Assembly: GCA_012521815.1 (NCBI GenBank)
Contig: JAAYLR010000157.1
Coordinates: forward strand, 1 to 48,092
Length of the DNA stretch: 48,092 nt
Direction: 5' to 3'
From: Acidobacteriota bacterium
GTDB taxonomy: Bacteria > Acidobacteriota > Thermoanaerobaculia > Multivoradales > JAGPDF01
Made by a program: the position numbers and the translations under genes. Shown here piece after piece: positions 25,198-35,948 of this stretch. Position 1 is the stretch's first letter. Each line of letters starts with the position of its first letter. Below the pieces are notes generated by a model. The model made no database searches. It was given only the letters and a program-made list of their open reading frames with translations, and had not been told where the DNA came from.

Positions 25198-27380
25198 CGC
25201 GCTTCCTCCGTGAGCTGGAAGGAGACCTGGTTGAAGGCGGCGTCGGCGACCCGGAGCAGGACCAGCTGCGCTCCGGGCGGCACCTCCACGTGGAGCCGCT
25301 CGGAGCGGCCGTCGAGCAGACCGTCGGCGACGACGGCGGGCCGCCACGCGCCGCCGTCGATGCTCACCTCGGCGGTGCGCAGCGGGTTCAGGGCGTCGGC
25401 GACCTCGACCACCCAGCGCGTGCCCTCCCGGCGCGCCGAGACGAGCGCCGGCGGCGTGTGATCCACGACCACCGGCTCGCTCACCCGCTCGGCGACGAGC
25501 GGCGTCTCGCCCGGCCGGTCGCGGCCGTCGTCGACCCGCAGCCGGAACCAGCAGAGGCCGTCGGGGAGGGCCTGGGCGTCGAAGCTGTACCACTCCTCCT
25601 CGAGATCGCGGGCCATCGGCAGCCAGTCGCCGGTCTCGCGGCAGCGGAACTCCAGCGCCGAGCGGAGCGCGTCGCCGTTGGGATCCTCCGCCTTCCAGCG
25701 GAGGGTCCGATACCCGAGCTTCCAGAGCTGCTTGAGCCGCCCGTCGCCGCGCCCGTCGCTCCGGCGCAGGGTGGTGAAGACGCCGCCGCGGGCCGGGTTG
25801 GCCGGCTCGTAGATCTGCTCGGCGGGGTTGAACGTCTGCGGCACGAGCACCTGCCCGGGATCGAGGACCTCGAACCGCTCGATCCGGGGGCGGAGGTTCT
25901 CCTGCCGGTAGGAGATCTCGACCGCGACGAGGCGCGGCGAACGTTCCTCGCGGCCGGTGAGCTCGGCGCGGAACTGGAGGTAGCGGGCGAGCGGCACCGC
26001 CGCGAGCCCGATCACCTCCCCGGCCGCCGGCTCGCTCCACTCGCTCCAGCTCTCGTCGGGCTCCGCGCTGCCGCCGAAGCGCACCGCCCAGCGGAGGCTC
26101 GTTCCCTTGGGGATGCTCCCCCGCCAGCGCAGCTCGCCGAAGCGGGCGAGCGCGCCCGCATCGAGCACCGGGGAGTCGTACCGGCCCTCCCGGGCGCGGC
26201 CGGTGCCAAGGCGGTAGAGCGCGCCGCCGTTGGTGGCGACGAGCGCCGGCGGCTCGCCCGCCGCGAAGCCGACCAGCTGCCGCTCGTCGAGGTCGCTCTC
26301 GAGGGCGAGCCGTCCTTCCGGCCCGAGGCTGTAGAGGCGCCCTTCGATCCCGGTGGCCACCCAGAGGCGGTCGCGATGCCAGAGGAGAGCGTAGACGGTC
26401 TCCTCGACGAGCTCGTCGAGCCGCTCGGGCCGGCCCTGCGCATCGAGCCGCCAGAGCTCGCTGCGCGGCCCCTTGCCGGGGCCCCGGGGCGCCGGGGTCG
26501 CCGCCGGGCCGGCGGCGGGAGGGGGGGGCTCGCCCTCGCCGGTCACGGTCACCGTCGCCTGCGGCTCTCCCCCCGGCGATCCGGCGCCGGCCGGAGCCTG
26601 CGCACGTGCCCCCGGCTCGGCCCAGCTCGCCTCGGAGGCGACGGTGGCCAGATAGATCCCGTCGGCCCCGGCGGCGAGCGCCGCCACCTCCGGCTGCACC
26701 GCCTCGAGGAGCGTCCGCAGCCGCCCCCGGCCGTCGCGCTCGACGAGGAGCCCGCGGCCGGCGGTGCCGAGGAGGAGGCGGCCGTCGGGAAGCGGCAGGA
26801 GCGATCGGACGTGGGTATCGGCGACCTCGGCGAAGAGCTCGCCGCGGCCGTCGGCCCCCACCCGGTAGAGGCGGCCCCGGGTGCCGGTGGCCACCAGCAG
26901 CCCGCCCGTCCGGTCGAAGGCGAGCGCCCAGACGTAGAGCTCGCCGGGGTCGAACCAGCTCTCGGCCTTCCCCTGCCGGAAGCGGTAGACCTTGCCGTTG
27001 GGCGAGGAGGCGGCGTAGATCGTGCCGTCCTCGCCGGCGGCGACCGCGAAGACCTCCGGCTCGGCCGTGGTGAAGAGCTCCGTGACCTCGCCGGCGTCGG
27101 TCACCCGGAGCACCTTCCCTTCGTTCCCCGTGCCGACGATCCATCCGCCCCGCGTGCGCGCGGCGGCGAGCAGATACGGCGGGTCGAGCGCGGCGACCCG
27201 CTCGAGCCGGGCGCCGAGCTCGAGGGCGCCGAGCGCGTCGGTGCGCACCGCCTCGAGCGTGCCGCGGCCGAAGCCCTCCGCCCCCTGCACCTGGAACTGC
27301 CGCACCGGACCGGCGGCGGCCGCCGTGGCGGCGAGCACGAGGCAGAGGGCGCCGAAGACGATTCGCTGCGTGCGGGTCAT
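25194..27380 (-). CDS. Mirror copy of secreted beta-propeller protein
   Basis: Identical to the 728-aa product of 20713-22899: signal peptide, propeller blades, Pro/Ala/Gly-rich loop and beta-sandwich C-terminus. The function is unknown. Confidence 0.73.
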   Translation of the reverse strand: MTRTQRIVFGALCLVLAATAAAAGPVRQFQVQGAEGFGRGTLEAVRTDALGALELGARLERVAALDPPYLLAAARTRGGWIVGTGNEGKVLRVTDAGEVTELFTTAEPEVFAVAAGEDGTIYAASSPNGKVYRFRQGKAESWFDPGELYVWALAFDRTGGLLVATGTRGRLYRVGADGRGELFAEVADTHVRSLLPLPDGRLLLGTAGRGLLVERDGRGRLRTLLEAVQPEVAALAAGADGIYLATVASEASWAEPGARAQAPAGAGSPGGEPQATVTVTGEGEPPPPAAGPAATPAPRGPGKGPRSELWRLDAQGRPERLDELVEETVYALLWHRDRLWVATGIEGRLYSLGPEGRLALESDLDERQLVGFAAGEPPALVATNGGALYRLGTGRAREGRYDSPVLDAGALARFGELRWRGSIPKGTSLRWAVRFGGSAEPDESWSEWSEPAAGEVIGLAAVPLARYLQFRAELTGREERSPRLVAVEISYRQENLRPRIERFEVLDPGQVLVPQTFNPAEQIYEPANPARGGVFTTLRRSDGRGDGRLKQLWKLGYRTLRWKAEDPNGDALRSALEFRCRETGDWLPMARDLEEEWYSFDAQALPDGLCWFRLRVDDGRDRPGETPLVAERVSEPVVVDHTPPALVSARREGTRWVVEVADALNPLRTAEVSIDGGAWRPAVVADGLLDGRSERLHVEVPPGAQLVLLRVADAAFNQVSFQLTEEAR

Positions 27381-29155
27381 GATCGCTCCTTTCCGCTCAC
27401 CGACCGGGTGGGACGCACCTCGAGCTCGAGGCGGACGAGCCCGGAGAGGGGGCCGGCGGCCGGCTCGCGCTGGTGGAGGACGACGCCGGCCCGCAGCCCC
27501 TTCTCGTCGGCGCGGCCGGCGACCGGACCACGGAGCGACTGGATCGTCCCGGGCAGTCGCGGCAGCGTCTCACCCGGTGCCGCCACCCCGCGCCCCGGCG
27601 CCGCGAGCAGGAGCGCGAGCTCGTCACGCCCGGCGAGCCCGGCGAGGAGCGCCCGGGCGGCCTCGAACCGGAGCGGATCGGCCGGTTCGAGCGTGAGGCG
27701 GACGGCGTCGACACTGACCCCGTCGCCGACCCAGAGGGGATAGCGCCCGGGCGGCAGCCCGGCCGGCAGCGTGAGCTCCAGCCGCCGCCGCTCGCCCGGC
27801 CGGCGGTGCGGCGCGAGCGCGACGTCGATCGCCAGCCGCTCGCCCGGGCGCACCACCGTCCGCTCGGGGCGGGTCGCCACCACCGTCGCGAGCCGCGGCT
27901 CCGGATGCGGCCGGACCCCGACCTCGAGCGCCTCGATCCGGACCGGCGCCAGCGGGTTGAGCGTGAGATAGGTCTGGAGGGCGAGCTGCCAGAGCATCGC
28001 TTCGTTCGTCGCCCCCGGACCGTCGAAGCTCTGCCGGAGGGTGAGCGGCGGCGCGCCAGCGAGCCGGAAGCGGAGCTCGAGATCGAGACTCTGCGCGGCG
28101 GCGATCCCGGCCCGGTCGAAAGCCCCCAGCAGGCCGAGGGCGGCGAGAGCGGGGGTCAGCCGCGGATGCTCCGCGATCCGGAGCGCGATCCTCGTCGCGC
28201 CTCCGCCCGCGCTCTCCACGGCGATCTCGACCGGCATCTGCGGTGCCGCGCCCCCGATCCGCCCCCGCACGCCGGCCGCCTGATCACGGTCCCAGACGCC
28301 GGCGACCGGCCCGACGTTGGCGAGCTTGAACGAGGAGGCCTGGCTCGCCACCACGGTGACGATCTCGGCGCCGGCGAGCGGCAGCGCCACCGGGCCCAGG
28401 CCGAAGAGACCGTGTCCGAAGGCGAGCAGCTCGTCGCCGTCGCGCGCGGTGATGGTCCCCGTCGCCGCGAGCTGGAAGTCGCCATCGACGAGCAGCGCGG
28501 CGGCGGCGGCGCCGGGCACGAGCGCCACTCCGTCCTCCCGGACCCCGGCCAGCTCCCCCGCCGCGAGCCCGGCGGCCTCCAGCCGGCCACGGACGAGCGC
28601 CGGCCATCCCGAGGCCGCCCAGAGCAGCCCCGGCCGCCCGGCCGCCGCGGACCCCGCCGGCGCCGCCAGCGGCGCGAGCATCCGTTCGAGCAGGTCGGCG
28701 GGCCACCGCTGCGCCACGAGGTCGGCGAGCGCCACCGGCGCCGCGGCGGCCGTCGCCGATCCCGCCGGCGGCGGGATCGCCCGCATCGCCTCGATCGGCG
28801 TGATCCCCGCCACCGCCTCTTTCGCGAACTGATAGGCGAACGCCACCGCCCCGGCCAGCCGCCCGTCGAAATAGACCGGGCTGCCGCTCATCCCGGCGAT
28901 CACCCCGGTCCGCTCCAGCCCCTGGCCCGAGAGGCGGGCGAGCACGTAGCTCGTCCCGGGCGAGACCCGCTGGAGGACGCCGACCACCTCCACCTCGAAG
29001 CGTTGCGGTTCGATGCCCGAGAAGACCGAGAGCCCGTAGCCGGCGAGACCCGGTCGCACCTCGGAAAGCGGGAAGATCGCCGTTTCGCTCGCTCCCGCGG
29101 CCGCCACGGAGAGGGCGGCGGCGCCGAGCAGGGCGAACAGGAGACGCGGCCTCAA
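27377..29155 (-). CDS. Mirror copy of S55 (SpoIVB-like) secreted protein
   Basis: Identical to 18938-20716, with TTG start at 29155-29153, signal peptide, GMSGSP motif and FGHG motif. The ORF-track start at 29821 is a shadow inside recN/tsaC. Confidence 0.78.
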   Translation of the reverse strand: MRPRLLFALLGAAALSVAAAGASETAIFPLSEVRPGLAGYGLSVFSGIEPQRFEVEVVGVLQRVSPGTSYVLARLSGQGLERTGVIAGMSGSPVYFDGRLAGAVAFAYQFAKEAVAGITPIEAMRAIPPPAGSATAAAAPVALADLVAQRWPADLLERMLAPLAAPAGSAAAGRPGLLWAASGWPALVRGRLEAAGLAAGELAGVREDGVALVPGAAAAALLVDGDFQLAATGTITARDGDELLAFGHGLFGLGPVALPLAGAEIVTVVASQASSFKLANVGPVAGVWDRDQAAGVRGRIGGAAPQMPVEIAVESAGGGATRIALRIAEHPRLTPALAALGLLGAFDRAGIAAAQSLDLELRFRLAGAPPLTLRQSFDGPGATNEAMLWQLALQTYLTLNPLAPVRIEALEVGVRPHPEPRLATVVATRPERTVVRPGERLAIDVALAPHRRPGERRRLELTLPAGLPPGRYPLWVGDGVSVDAVRLTLEPADPLRFEAARALLAGLAGRDELALLLAAPGRGVAAPGETLPRLPGTIQSLRGPVAGRADEKGLRAGVVLHQREPAAGPLSGLVRLELEVRPTRSVSGKERS

Positions 29156-29781
29156 GCGGGGCTCTCTCCCTGCCCCGCCGGGACCAGCCGGGCGATCGGG
29201 AAACGCCCCTGCCGGACCATCCGCACCTCCGAACCGACCATCGCCACCAGCGTCGAGGGGAGACCGCCGGGGAGGGTGCCACCATCCACGACCCACGCCT
29301 CGTCGAGCTCGGCGAGCAGCGCCGCCGCCTCTTCGACGCTGAGCGCGGGCGGCTCGCCCGCGCGGTTGGCGCTGGTGGCGGTGAGCGGCACGCCGAGCGC
29401 GCAGAGCAGCTCGCGCAGGAGCGCGTGGTCCGGGATCCGGATCGCCGCCGTGCTCTCCCCGAGCGCCGCCGGCAGCGGCCGGCGCAACGGCACGACCAGC
29501 GACAGCGGCGCCGGCCAGAGATGGCCGAACTGCGCCACGATCGGAGCCGCCGGATCGACCGGCAGCAGCGAGAGCTGCGCGCGTTCGCCGATCACCACCG
29601 GGAAGGGGAGCCGGCCGGCGCGCCGCTTGAACGCGAAGAGCCGCCCCACCGCGTCGCCATCGCGCGGATCGACCGCCAGTCCATAGCTCGATTCGGTCGG
29701 GATCGCGATCACCCGCCCCGCTGCCACCGCTCCGGCGAGCCCTTCGAGAGGCTCGCCCGGTCTCCAGATCCGTACGCTCAT
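29152..29781 (-). CDS. tsaC: Mirror copy of tsaC
   Basis: Identical to the 209-aa threonylcarbamoyl-AMP synthase at 18312-18941 (PTESSYGL, TATSANRAGEP). Confidence 0.93.
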   Translation of the reverse strand: MSVRIWRPGEPLEGLAGAVAAGRVIAIPTESSYGLAVDPRDGDAVGRLFAFKRRAGRLPFPVVIGERAQLSLLPVDPAAPIVAQFGHLWPAPLSLVVPLRRPLPAALGESTAAIRIPDHALLRELLCALGVPLTATSANRAGEPPALSVEEAAALLAELDEAWVVDGGTLPGGLPSTLVAMVGSEVRMVRQGRFPIARLVPAGQGESPA

Positions 29782-31499
29782 CGTTCCCTCCGGCGTGCGC
29801 CCGCGAGCAGCTCCGCGGCATGGGCGCGGCTGCTCGCCGTCACCCGCGCGCCGCCGAGCATACGCGCCAGCTCTTCGATCCTCTCTTCTTCGGTGAGCAA
29901 CCGTACTTCGGCGAAGGTCCGCCCCTGCCGGACCCTCTTCTCCACCAGGAAGTGCCGGTCCGCGTGGCTCGCCACCTGCGGCAGGTGGGTCACCGCCAGG
30001 CTCTGGCCGTGCGTGGCGAGCCTCTGGAGCTTGCGCCCCACCGCCGCGGCCTGCGCGCCGCCGATGCCGGCGTCCACCTCGTCGAAGACCAGCGTCGCCC
30101 CGCCGGCCCCCTCTTCGCCCCGCGCGGCGAGCTGGAGCGCGAGATAGACCCGGGAGAGCTCGCCGCCCGAGGCGATCCGGGCGAGCGGCCGGAGCCCTTC
30201 GCCGGGGTTCGGCGAGAACTCGAAGACGACGCTGTCGTAGCCGAGCGGACCGAAGTCGATCGGCCGCCCTTCGAGCGCGAGCGGGCTGTCGGCGGCGGGG
30301 CGCCGCTCGAGCCGGACCGCGAAGCGCGCCCGGGGCAGCGCGAGATCGGCGAGCTCGCGAGCGAGGGCGCGCGCGAGCTCCTCGCCCCAATCGGCGCGGG
30401 CCCGGCTCAGCGCGGCCGCCGCGGCCGCGAAACCGGCGAGGGCTTCGGCGCAGGCGGCCTCGAGCCCTTCCCGGTTCCCCTCGTCCTCTCCCAGCTGCTC
30501 GAGCTCCCTGGCGAGGCGCTGGCGCAGCTCCGGCAGGGTATCGGCCGGCACCGCGTGACGCCGTACGAGCCGTTCGAGCTCGAAGAGGCGCTCCTCGACC
30601 CGGTCGAGCCGGCCCGGCTCGTCATCGGCGGGCAGCGCGGCCCGCAGCTCCCGCACCTGCTCGGCGAGCAGCGCCAGGGTCTCGGTGAGGAGCCGCTCCG
30701 CCCCGGCGGCCGCCGGCTCGAAGCGCGCCGCCTCCCGCAGCGCCTCGCGGGCCGCGCCGAGCTGGTCGCTCGCCGCCCCCTCGCCGTCGGCGAGCAGCTC
30801 CAGGCCGGCGGCGAGCGAGCGCGCGATCGCCTCGCGATGGCGCAGACGCTCGCGCTCCCGGTGCAGCTCCTCCTCCTCGCCGGCGCCCGGGTTCACCCGT
30901 ACCAGCTCGGCGAGCTGGTAGCGGAGCAGCTCGAGCCGTTCGGCGCGGGCGCGCTGGTCGCCCCGCAGCAGGTCGAGCCGCGCGGCGAGCGCCCGCCACC
31001 CGCGGAACGCCTCGCCCACCTTCGCGAGCAGCGCGGCGGCCGCGGGACCGCCGCTGCGGTCGAGCCAGGCCCGCTGCAGGTCGGGGGCGGCGAGCCCGAG
31101 CTCCTCGCGTTGGCCGTGGAGACGCAGCAGCCGCGGCGCGAGCTCGGAGAGGAGCCGCAGGGTCGCGGGCTGATCGTTGAGGAAGACCCGGTTGCGCCCT
31201 TCGCGGCCGATCTCGCGGCGCACCACCAGCTCGTCGCCTTCGGGCTCGATCCCCGCGGCGGCGAGCTGCGCCTCCACCTCCGGGTCGCGGCCGCGGAAGA
31301 TCCCGGTCACCAGCAGCTGCTCGGCGCCAGCGCGCACCAGCTCGGCGCTCGCCCGCGCTCCGGACAGCAGCGCGAGGCCGTCGACCACGATCGACTTGCC
31401 GGCGCCGGTCTCGCCGGTCAGCACGTTGAGGCCGGGACCGAACTCCACGTTCGCGCCGGCGAGCACGGCGAGGTTGCGCAGGTGGAGCTCGGCGAGCAA
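29778..31499 (-). CDS. recN: Mirror copy of recN
   Basis: Identical to the 573-aa RecN at 16594-18315, with TTG start, Walker A GETGAGKS and Walker B LVFDEVD. Confidence 0.95.
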   Translation of the reverse strand: MLAELHLRNLAVLAGANVEFGPGLNVLTGETGAGKSIVVDGLALLSGARASAELVRAGAEQLLVTGIFRGRDPEVEAQLAAAGIEPEGDELVVRREIGREGRNRVFLNDQPATLRLLSELAPRLLRLHGQREELGLAAPDLQRAWLDRSGGPAAAALLAKVGEAFRGWRALAARLDLLRGDQRARAERLELLRYQLAELVRVNPGAGEEEELHRERERLRHREAIARSLAAGLELLADGEGAASDQLGAAREALREAARFEPAAAGAERLLTETLALLAEQVRELRAALPADDEPGRLDRVEERLFELERLVRRHAVPADTLPELRQRLARELEQLGEDEGNREGLEAACAEALAGFAAAAAALSRARADWGEELARALARELADLALPRARFAVRLERRPAADSPLALEGRPIDFGPLGYDSVVFEFSPNPGEGLRPLARIASGGELSRVYLALQLAARGEEGAGGATLVFDEVDAGIGGAQAAAVGRKLQRLATHGQSLAVTHLPQVASHADRHFLVEKRVRQGRTFAEVRLLTEEERIEELARMLGGARVTASSRAHAAELLAGARRRER

Positions 31500-31512
31500 C
31501 CGGCCTCTCCCG

Positions 31513-31896
31513 TCAGCCTCGCCGGAACGAGGGTACGTACTCCGGGTCGTCCTGCGACCGGCGCTCCGACATCAGGAAATCGTAGAAGCCGCAGCGCGGC
31601 GTTCCGGGGTAGACGCGGCAGATCCGCGGCCGCGCCGCGTAGATCGTGCACCGGCGCCGTTCGGGATCGAGGAACCGGCAGGCGGAGCCGAAGATCTCGT
31701 CGCGCCGGTGGCGCAGCGCCCGCCGGGCGCCCCCTTCGACCGGCTTGGTGAAGCGCCGGCGCGCCTGCTCTTCGGAGAGGCCGAAGTGGCGGGCGAGGCG
31801 CCGGATGTCCGCCGCCGTCGTCTCGATCTGGTCGTAGGTACAGCAGTAGGCGGGGCAGTTCGCACAGGAGTAGAACTTCACGCTTCGCTCGGACAT
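31513..31896 (-). CDS. Mirror copy of YkgJ-family protein
   Basis: Identical to the 127-aa cysteine-cluster protein at 16197-16580, with the TAGAAT box at 31903-31908 just upstream. Confidence 0.87.
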   Translation of the reverse strand: MSERSVKFYSCANCPAYCCTYDQIETTAADIRRLARHFGLSEEQARRRFTKPVEGGARRALRHRRDEIFGSACRFLDPERRRCTIYAARPRICRVYPGTPRCGFYDFLMSERRSQDDPEYVPSFRRG

Positions 31897-31961
31897 CGGG
31901 GCATTCTACTCAGAGAGCCGGGAGCGCGGGCGGCGGTGCCGAGCGGTGTCTGCCCGGGCGC

Positions 31962-32690
31962 TCAGACGAGCGCGAGGAACCGCGCGAAGAGCGTGGCCGC
32001 CACCGGAGACGGCCGCAGGGAGTCGGCCAGCCGCTTCATCGCGTCGCTGGCGGGCAGATAGGCGTCGCGATAGAGCGCGGCCCGGGCGAGCATCCGCGCC
32101 TCGTCGAGCTCGACGTGGAACTGCGCGCCGTAGACCGGCAGCTCGCCGATCCGGAACGCCTGATGCCGGCAGCGGGCGGTGTAGGCGAGCTCCACGGCGT
32201 CCGGCGGCAGCTCCACCACCCAGTCGTTGTGCCCGAACTGCGCGTCGAAGCTCGGGGGAAGCCCCGCGAGCCAGGGGTCGGCGGCGCCCACCGCGGTCAG
32301 GTGGAGCTCGAAGGTGCCGAGCTCGCCGTGCTCGGGGTCGGTGACGACCCGGCCGCCGAGGGCGCGGGCGAGGAACTGGTGCCCGTAGCAGGAGCCGAAG
32401 ACCGGCCAGCGGCGGGCGACGAGCTCGCCGACGAGATCGAGCAGCGGCGCCGTGAACGGATCGTCCTCGGTGACCGAGTGCGCCCCGGCGCCGCCGATGA
32501 CCACGGCGTCGCAGCCGGCGAGATCGGCGATCCCGATCGCCGGCCGCGACACCAGGTTCCAGGAGCGGATCTGCCCGGGAAGGAGGCCGCCGACGGCCGC
32601 GAACGCCTCCCGCTCCTGCGCTTCGGCGCGCGGATCGTCGCGCACCTGGAGGAGCGCCAGCCGCAGGGTGCCGGTTCCCGCAGAGCGCAT
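31962..32690 (-). CDS. Mirror copy of class I glutamine amidotransferase
   Basis: Identical to 15403-16131, with an intact Cys101-His192-Glu194 triad. Confidence 0.84.
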   Translation of the reverse strand: MRSAGTGTLRLALLQVRDDPRAEAQEREAFAAVGGLLPGQIRSWNLVSRPAIGIADLAGCDAVVIGGAGAHSVTEDDPFTAPLLDLVGELVARRWPVFGSCYGHQFLARALGGRVVTDPEHGELGTFELHLTAVGAADPWLAGLPPSFDAQFGHNDWVVELPPDAVELAYTARCRHQAFRIGELPVYGAQFHVELDEARMLARAALYRDAYLPASDAMKRLADSLRPSPVAATLFARFLALV

Positions 32691-32699
32691 GGCGCCGCT

Positions 32700-33599
32700 T
32701 CAGCTCCGGCTGAAGAAGGCGCGGATGATGTGCCCCGCCACCTCGGGGTTCTCGCGCAGCCGGCGCGTCGAGTAGGGATACCAGTCCTTGCCGTACGGCA
32801 CGTAGACCCGGAGCCGGTGCCCCCCTTCGACGAGGATCCGCCGCAGGAGCGGCTCGACGCCGAGCAGCATCTGGAACTCGTACCGGTCGCGCGGGATGCC
32901 CAGCCGGTCGATCAGGTGGACCGCGGCGCAGCAGAGGTACTCGTCGTGCGTCGCGATGCCGACGTAGACGCCCTGCCGGAACGCCTTCTCGAGCGCCGCC
33001 AGGAAGGCGCGCTGCACCGTCTCGAACCCCTTCCACGCCACCGCTCGCGGCTCGATGTAGATCCCCTTGCAGAGCCGGATGTTCGCCCCTTCGGCCGGCA
33101 GCGCCTCGATGTCGGCGAGCGTCCGCCGCATGTAGGCCTGGAAGACGACCCCGAGGTTGTCGTGCTTCTTCCGCAGGGAGCGGAAGACGGCGAGGGTGTC
33201 GTCGATCGTGGTGTGATCTTCCATGTCGATCCGCACGAAGTTCCCGTGCTCGGCGGCGCTGGTCGCGATCTGGTCGAGGTTGCTCTCGAACAGCTCCCGG
33301 TTGATCTTCAGGCCGAGCGCGGTCGGCTTGATCGAGATGTTCGCGTCGAGCTTCCGCTCCGCGATCTCCTTGAGCATCCGCTGGTACTCGCGCACGTTCG
33401 TCTCGGCCTTGGCCGGGTCGTAGACCTCCTCGCCGAGCAGATCCATCGTCGCCATGGCGCCCTCGGCGTTGAGCCTGGCAATCTCGCGCAGCGCATCCTC
33501 GATCCCCTCGCCGGCCACGTACCGGGAGGCGACACGGCCGACGATGAACTTCGGGACGAGCGGCATCGTGAGGACGATCAGCTTGTGAAACAGAGACAT
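32700..33599 (-). CDS. Mirror copy of proline dehydrogenase
   Basis: Identical to the 299-aa enzyme at 14494-15393 (YSTRRLRENP substrate motif). The structured leader is duplicated at 33600-34128. Confidence 0.92.
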   Translation of the reverse strand: MSLFHKLIVLTMPLVPKFIVGRVASRYVAGEGIEDALREIARLNAEGAMATMDLLGEEVYDPAKAETNVREYQRMLKEIAERKLDANISIKPTALGLKINRELFESNLDQIATSAAEHGNFVRIDMEDHTTIDDTLAVFRSLRKKHDNLGVVFQAYMRRTLADIEALPAEGANIRLCKGIYIEPRAVAWKGFETVQRAFLAALEKAFRQGVYVGIATHDEYLCCAAVHLIDRLGIPRDRYEFQMLLGVEPLLRRILVEGGHRLRVYVPYGKDWYPYSTRRLRENPEVAGHIIRAFFSRS

Positions 33600-34128
33600 C
33601 GACTCCTCCCAGAGAGCGGCGCCCCGGCGCCGCGGTCAGATGGACTCCGTTCCGGAGCCGGCCACGGGTCCGCCGGCGCCCCGCTTCTCAGCGTGGCGGA
33701 CGGCGCCCCCCGCGCACCGGCTACGGCGAAAGGCACGAGACCGTCCCGCCCCGGGCAGGGTCCGACTCGACGAGCCCGGGCGAACGGCAAGGGACGAGCG
33801 AACTGATCGGCTCCCGCCGCGAACGGCACCGGCCGCGGCCGACGGGAGTGGCAAACGGTTTCGGACGGGCAGGAGATGCGGGTGACGCGAACGACCCTGC
33901 GGCACTCGGCATACGGCCGGAGACGGCGGGGAGACGGCGACGACGGATACGGGGACAGGCCGTCCCGGCGCACCCGTCCACTCTCCTCTTGGCCCATCGT
34001 CGCCTCCGCGGGGATCGGCCGCCGCTCCCGTCGCGGCCGACGCCGCTGATTCTACCCGGAATGCGGGCGCGTCATGACGGGATCGCCCGGCGTCCCGGCC
34101 TCGGATAAGCTACGCGGTCTCTCGCCCC
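33600..34128 (-). other. Mirror copy of the 529-bp gene-free leader region
   Basis: Same content as 13965-14493: TAGAAT box at 34049-34054, GC hairpin at 33616-33633 and no supported gene. Confidence 0.55.
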
Positions 34129-35070
34129 TCACCGGGCTTCGCGCAGGCTCCCACCCACCTGTTCGTGCGCGTGATAGCTGGAACGCACGAGCGGCCCGGA
34201 CTGGCAGTGGGCGAAGCCAAGCGCCGCCGCGAGCTCGCGGTAGCGGGCGAACTCGCCGGGGTGCACGTACCGGTCGACCGGCAGGTGCTTGCGGGTCGGC
34301 TGGAGGTACTGGCCGAGGGTGAGGATCTCGACCCCCGCTTCCCGCACCGCGCGCATCACCTCCTCGACCTCCTCCGGACGCTCGCCGAGACCGAGCATGA
34401 GGCCGGTCTTCACCCGGCCCCGGTACGCCCCGGCATCGCGGCGGCGGCTCGCCTCGGCGAGCAGCGCGAGGCTCGTCTCGAAGCGGCTGCCGGGGCGGGC
34501 GGTCCGATAGAGCCGCGGGACGGTCTCCATGTTGTGGGAGAAGATCTCCGGCGCCGCGCCGAGGACGATGTCGAGCGCGTCGGGAACCCCGCGGAAGTCG
34601 GGGGTGAGCACCTCGACCGCGCACCCCGGGTTGCGCTCGTGGATCGCCCGGATCACCGCCGCCCAGTGGGCGGCGCCGCCGTCGGGCAGGTCGTCGCGGT
34701 CGACCGAGGTGAGCACGGCGTGCCGCAGCCCCATCTCGGCCACCGCTTCGGCGACGTGCGCCGGCTCGTCGGGGTCGGTGCCGGGGCGGGGGCGGCCCGA
34801 GGTCACGGCGCAGAAGCCGCAGCGCCGGGTGCAGATCTCGCCGAGGATCATGAAGGTCGCGGTGCCGTGCTCGCCCCAGCACTCGAAGATGTTGGGGCAG
34901 CGGGCCTCCGCGCAGACGGTGTTGAGGCGAAGGCGCCCGACGAGGTCGCGCACCTCACGGAAACGTTCGGGCGTCGCGAGACGGATGCGGAGCCATTCGG
35001 GACGCCGCTCCGGGCGTCCCGCTCCCTTTCCGCCGGGCACGGCGCCGTGGAGTTCGGTGGAGTCGCTCAT
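34129..35070 (-). CDS. lipA: Mirror copy of lipA
   Basis: Identical to the 313-aa lipoyl synthase at 13023-13964, with both cysteine motifs intact. Confidence 0.96.
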   Translation of the reverse strand: MSDSTELHGAVPGGKGAGRPERRPEWLRIRLATPERFREVRDLVGRLRLNTVCAEARCPNIFECWGEHGTATFMILGEICTRRCGFCAVTSGRPRPGTDPDEPAHVAEAVAEMGLRHAVLTSVDRDDLPDGGAAHWAAVIRAIHERNPGCAVEVLTPDFRGVPDALDIVLGAAPEIFSHNMETVPRLYRTARPGSRFETSLALLAEASRRRDAGAYRGRVKTGLMLGLGERPEEVEEVMRAVREAGVEILTLGQYLQPTRKHLPVDRYVHPGEFARYRELAAALGFAHCQSGPLVRSSYHAHEQVGGSLREAR

Positions 35071-35948
35071 GCGCCGGACTCTACACCGGCCGCCGGCGAC
35101 GGCTCGAAATCGAGAGCGACGTCGAGCGCCGGTGCCGAGTGCGTGAGCCAGCCGACCGAGATCAGATCGACGCCGCTTTCGGCGATCGCCCGGATCGTCT
35201 CCGGGCGCACGCCGCCGGAGGCTTCGAGCGGCACCCGCCCGCCGGCGATCGCCACCGCCTCCCGCAGGAGGGCGGGGAGCATGTTGTCGAGGAGGATCAC
35301 GTCGGCGCCGGCCGCGAGCGCCTCCCGGAGCTGGTCGAGATCGTCGACCTCCACCTCGATCTTCACGAGGTGTCCGACCCCGGCCCGGGCCCGGCGGACC
35401 GCCTCCCCCACCCCGCCGGCCACGGCGAGGTGGTTGTCCTTGATCAGCACCGCATCGTGGAGCCCGGCGCGGTGCGGGGTCGCGCCGCCGCAGACGAGCG
35501 CGTGCTTCTCGAGCGCCCGCAGGCCCGGGGTCGTCTTGCGGGTGCCCGCGAGCCGCGCCCGCGTTCCCGCGAGCTGCGCGCCGAGGTCGCGGGCGGCGGT
35601 GGCGATGCCGGAGAGCCGGCCGAGCAGGTTGAGCGCCGTCCGCTCCCCGGTCAGGAGCGCGCGCGCCGGGCCGGCGAGCGTCGCGAGAGTGGCGCCGGCG
35701 GCGACGTCGTCGCCGTCGCTCACGAGCGCCTCGCTCCCCACCGCGGGCGAGAGGAGCGGGAAGACCGCGAGTGCCGGCGCGAGACCGGCGATCCGCCCGG
35801 CCGCCCGGGCGACGATCCGTGCCCGGGCCTGCGCGGTGGCCGGGATCACGCTGTCGGTGGTCAGATCTCCCGCGGTGCCGAGATCCTCGGCGAGCGCGCG
35901 GCGAAGCAGCTCCTCGTAGAACAGGGGGGGCAGCACCGGAGCGGCCAT
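35067..35948 (-). CDS. nadC: Mirror copy of nadC
   Basis: Identical to the 293-aa quinolinate phosphoribosyltransferase at 12145-13026; the true start is the ATG at 35948, not the track start at 36494. Confidence 0.96.
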   Translation of the reverse strand: MAAPVLPPLFYEELLRRALAEDLGTAGDLTTDSVIPATAQARARIVARAAGRIAGLAPALAVFPLLSPAVGSEALVSDGDDVAAGATLATLAGPARALLTGERTALNLLGRLSGIATAARDLGAQLAGTRARLAGTRKTTPGLRALEKHALVCGGATPHRAGLHDAVLIKDNHLAVAGGVGEAVRRARAGVGHLVKIEVEVDDLDQLREALAAGADVILLDNMLPALLREAVAIAGGRVPLEASGGVRPETIRAIAESGVDLISVGWLTHSAPALDVALDFEPSPAAGVESGA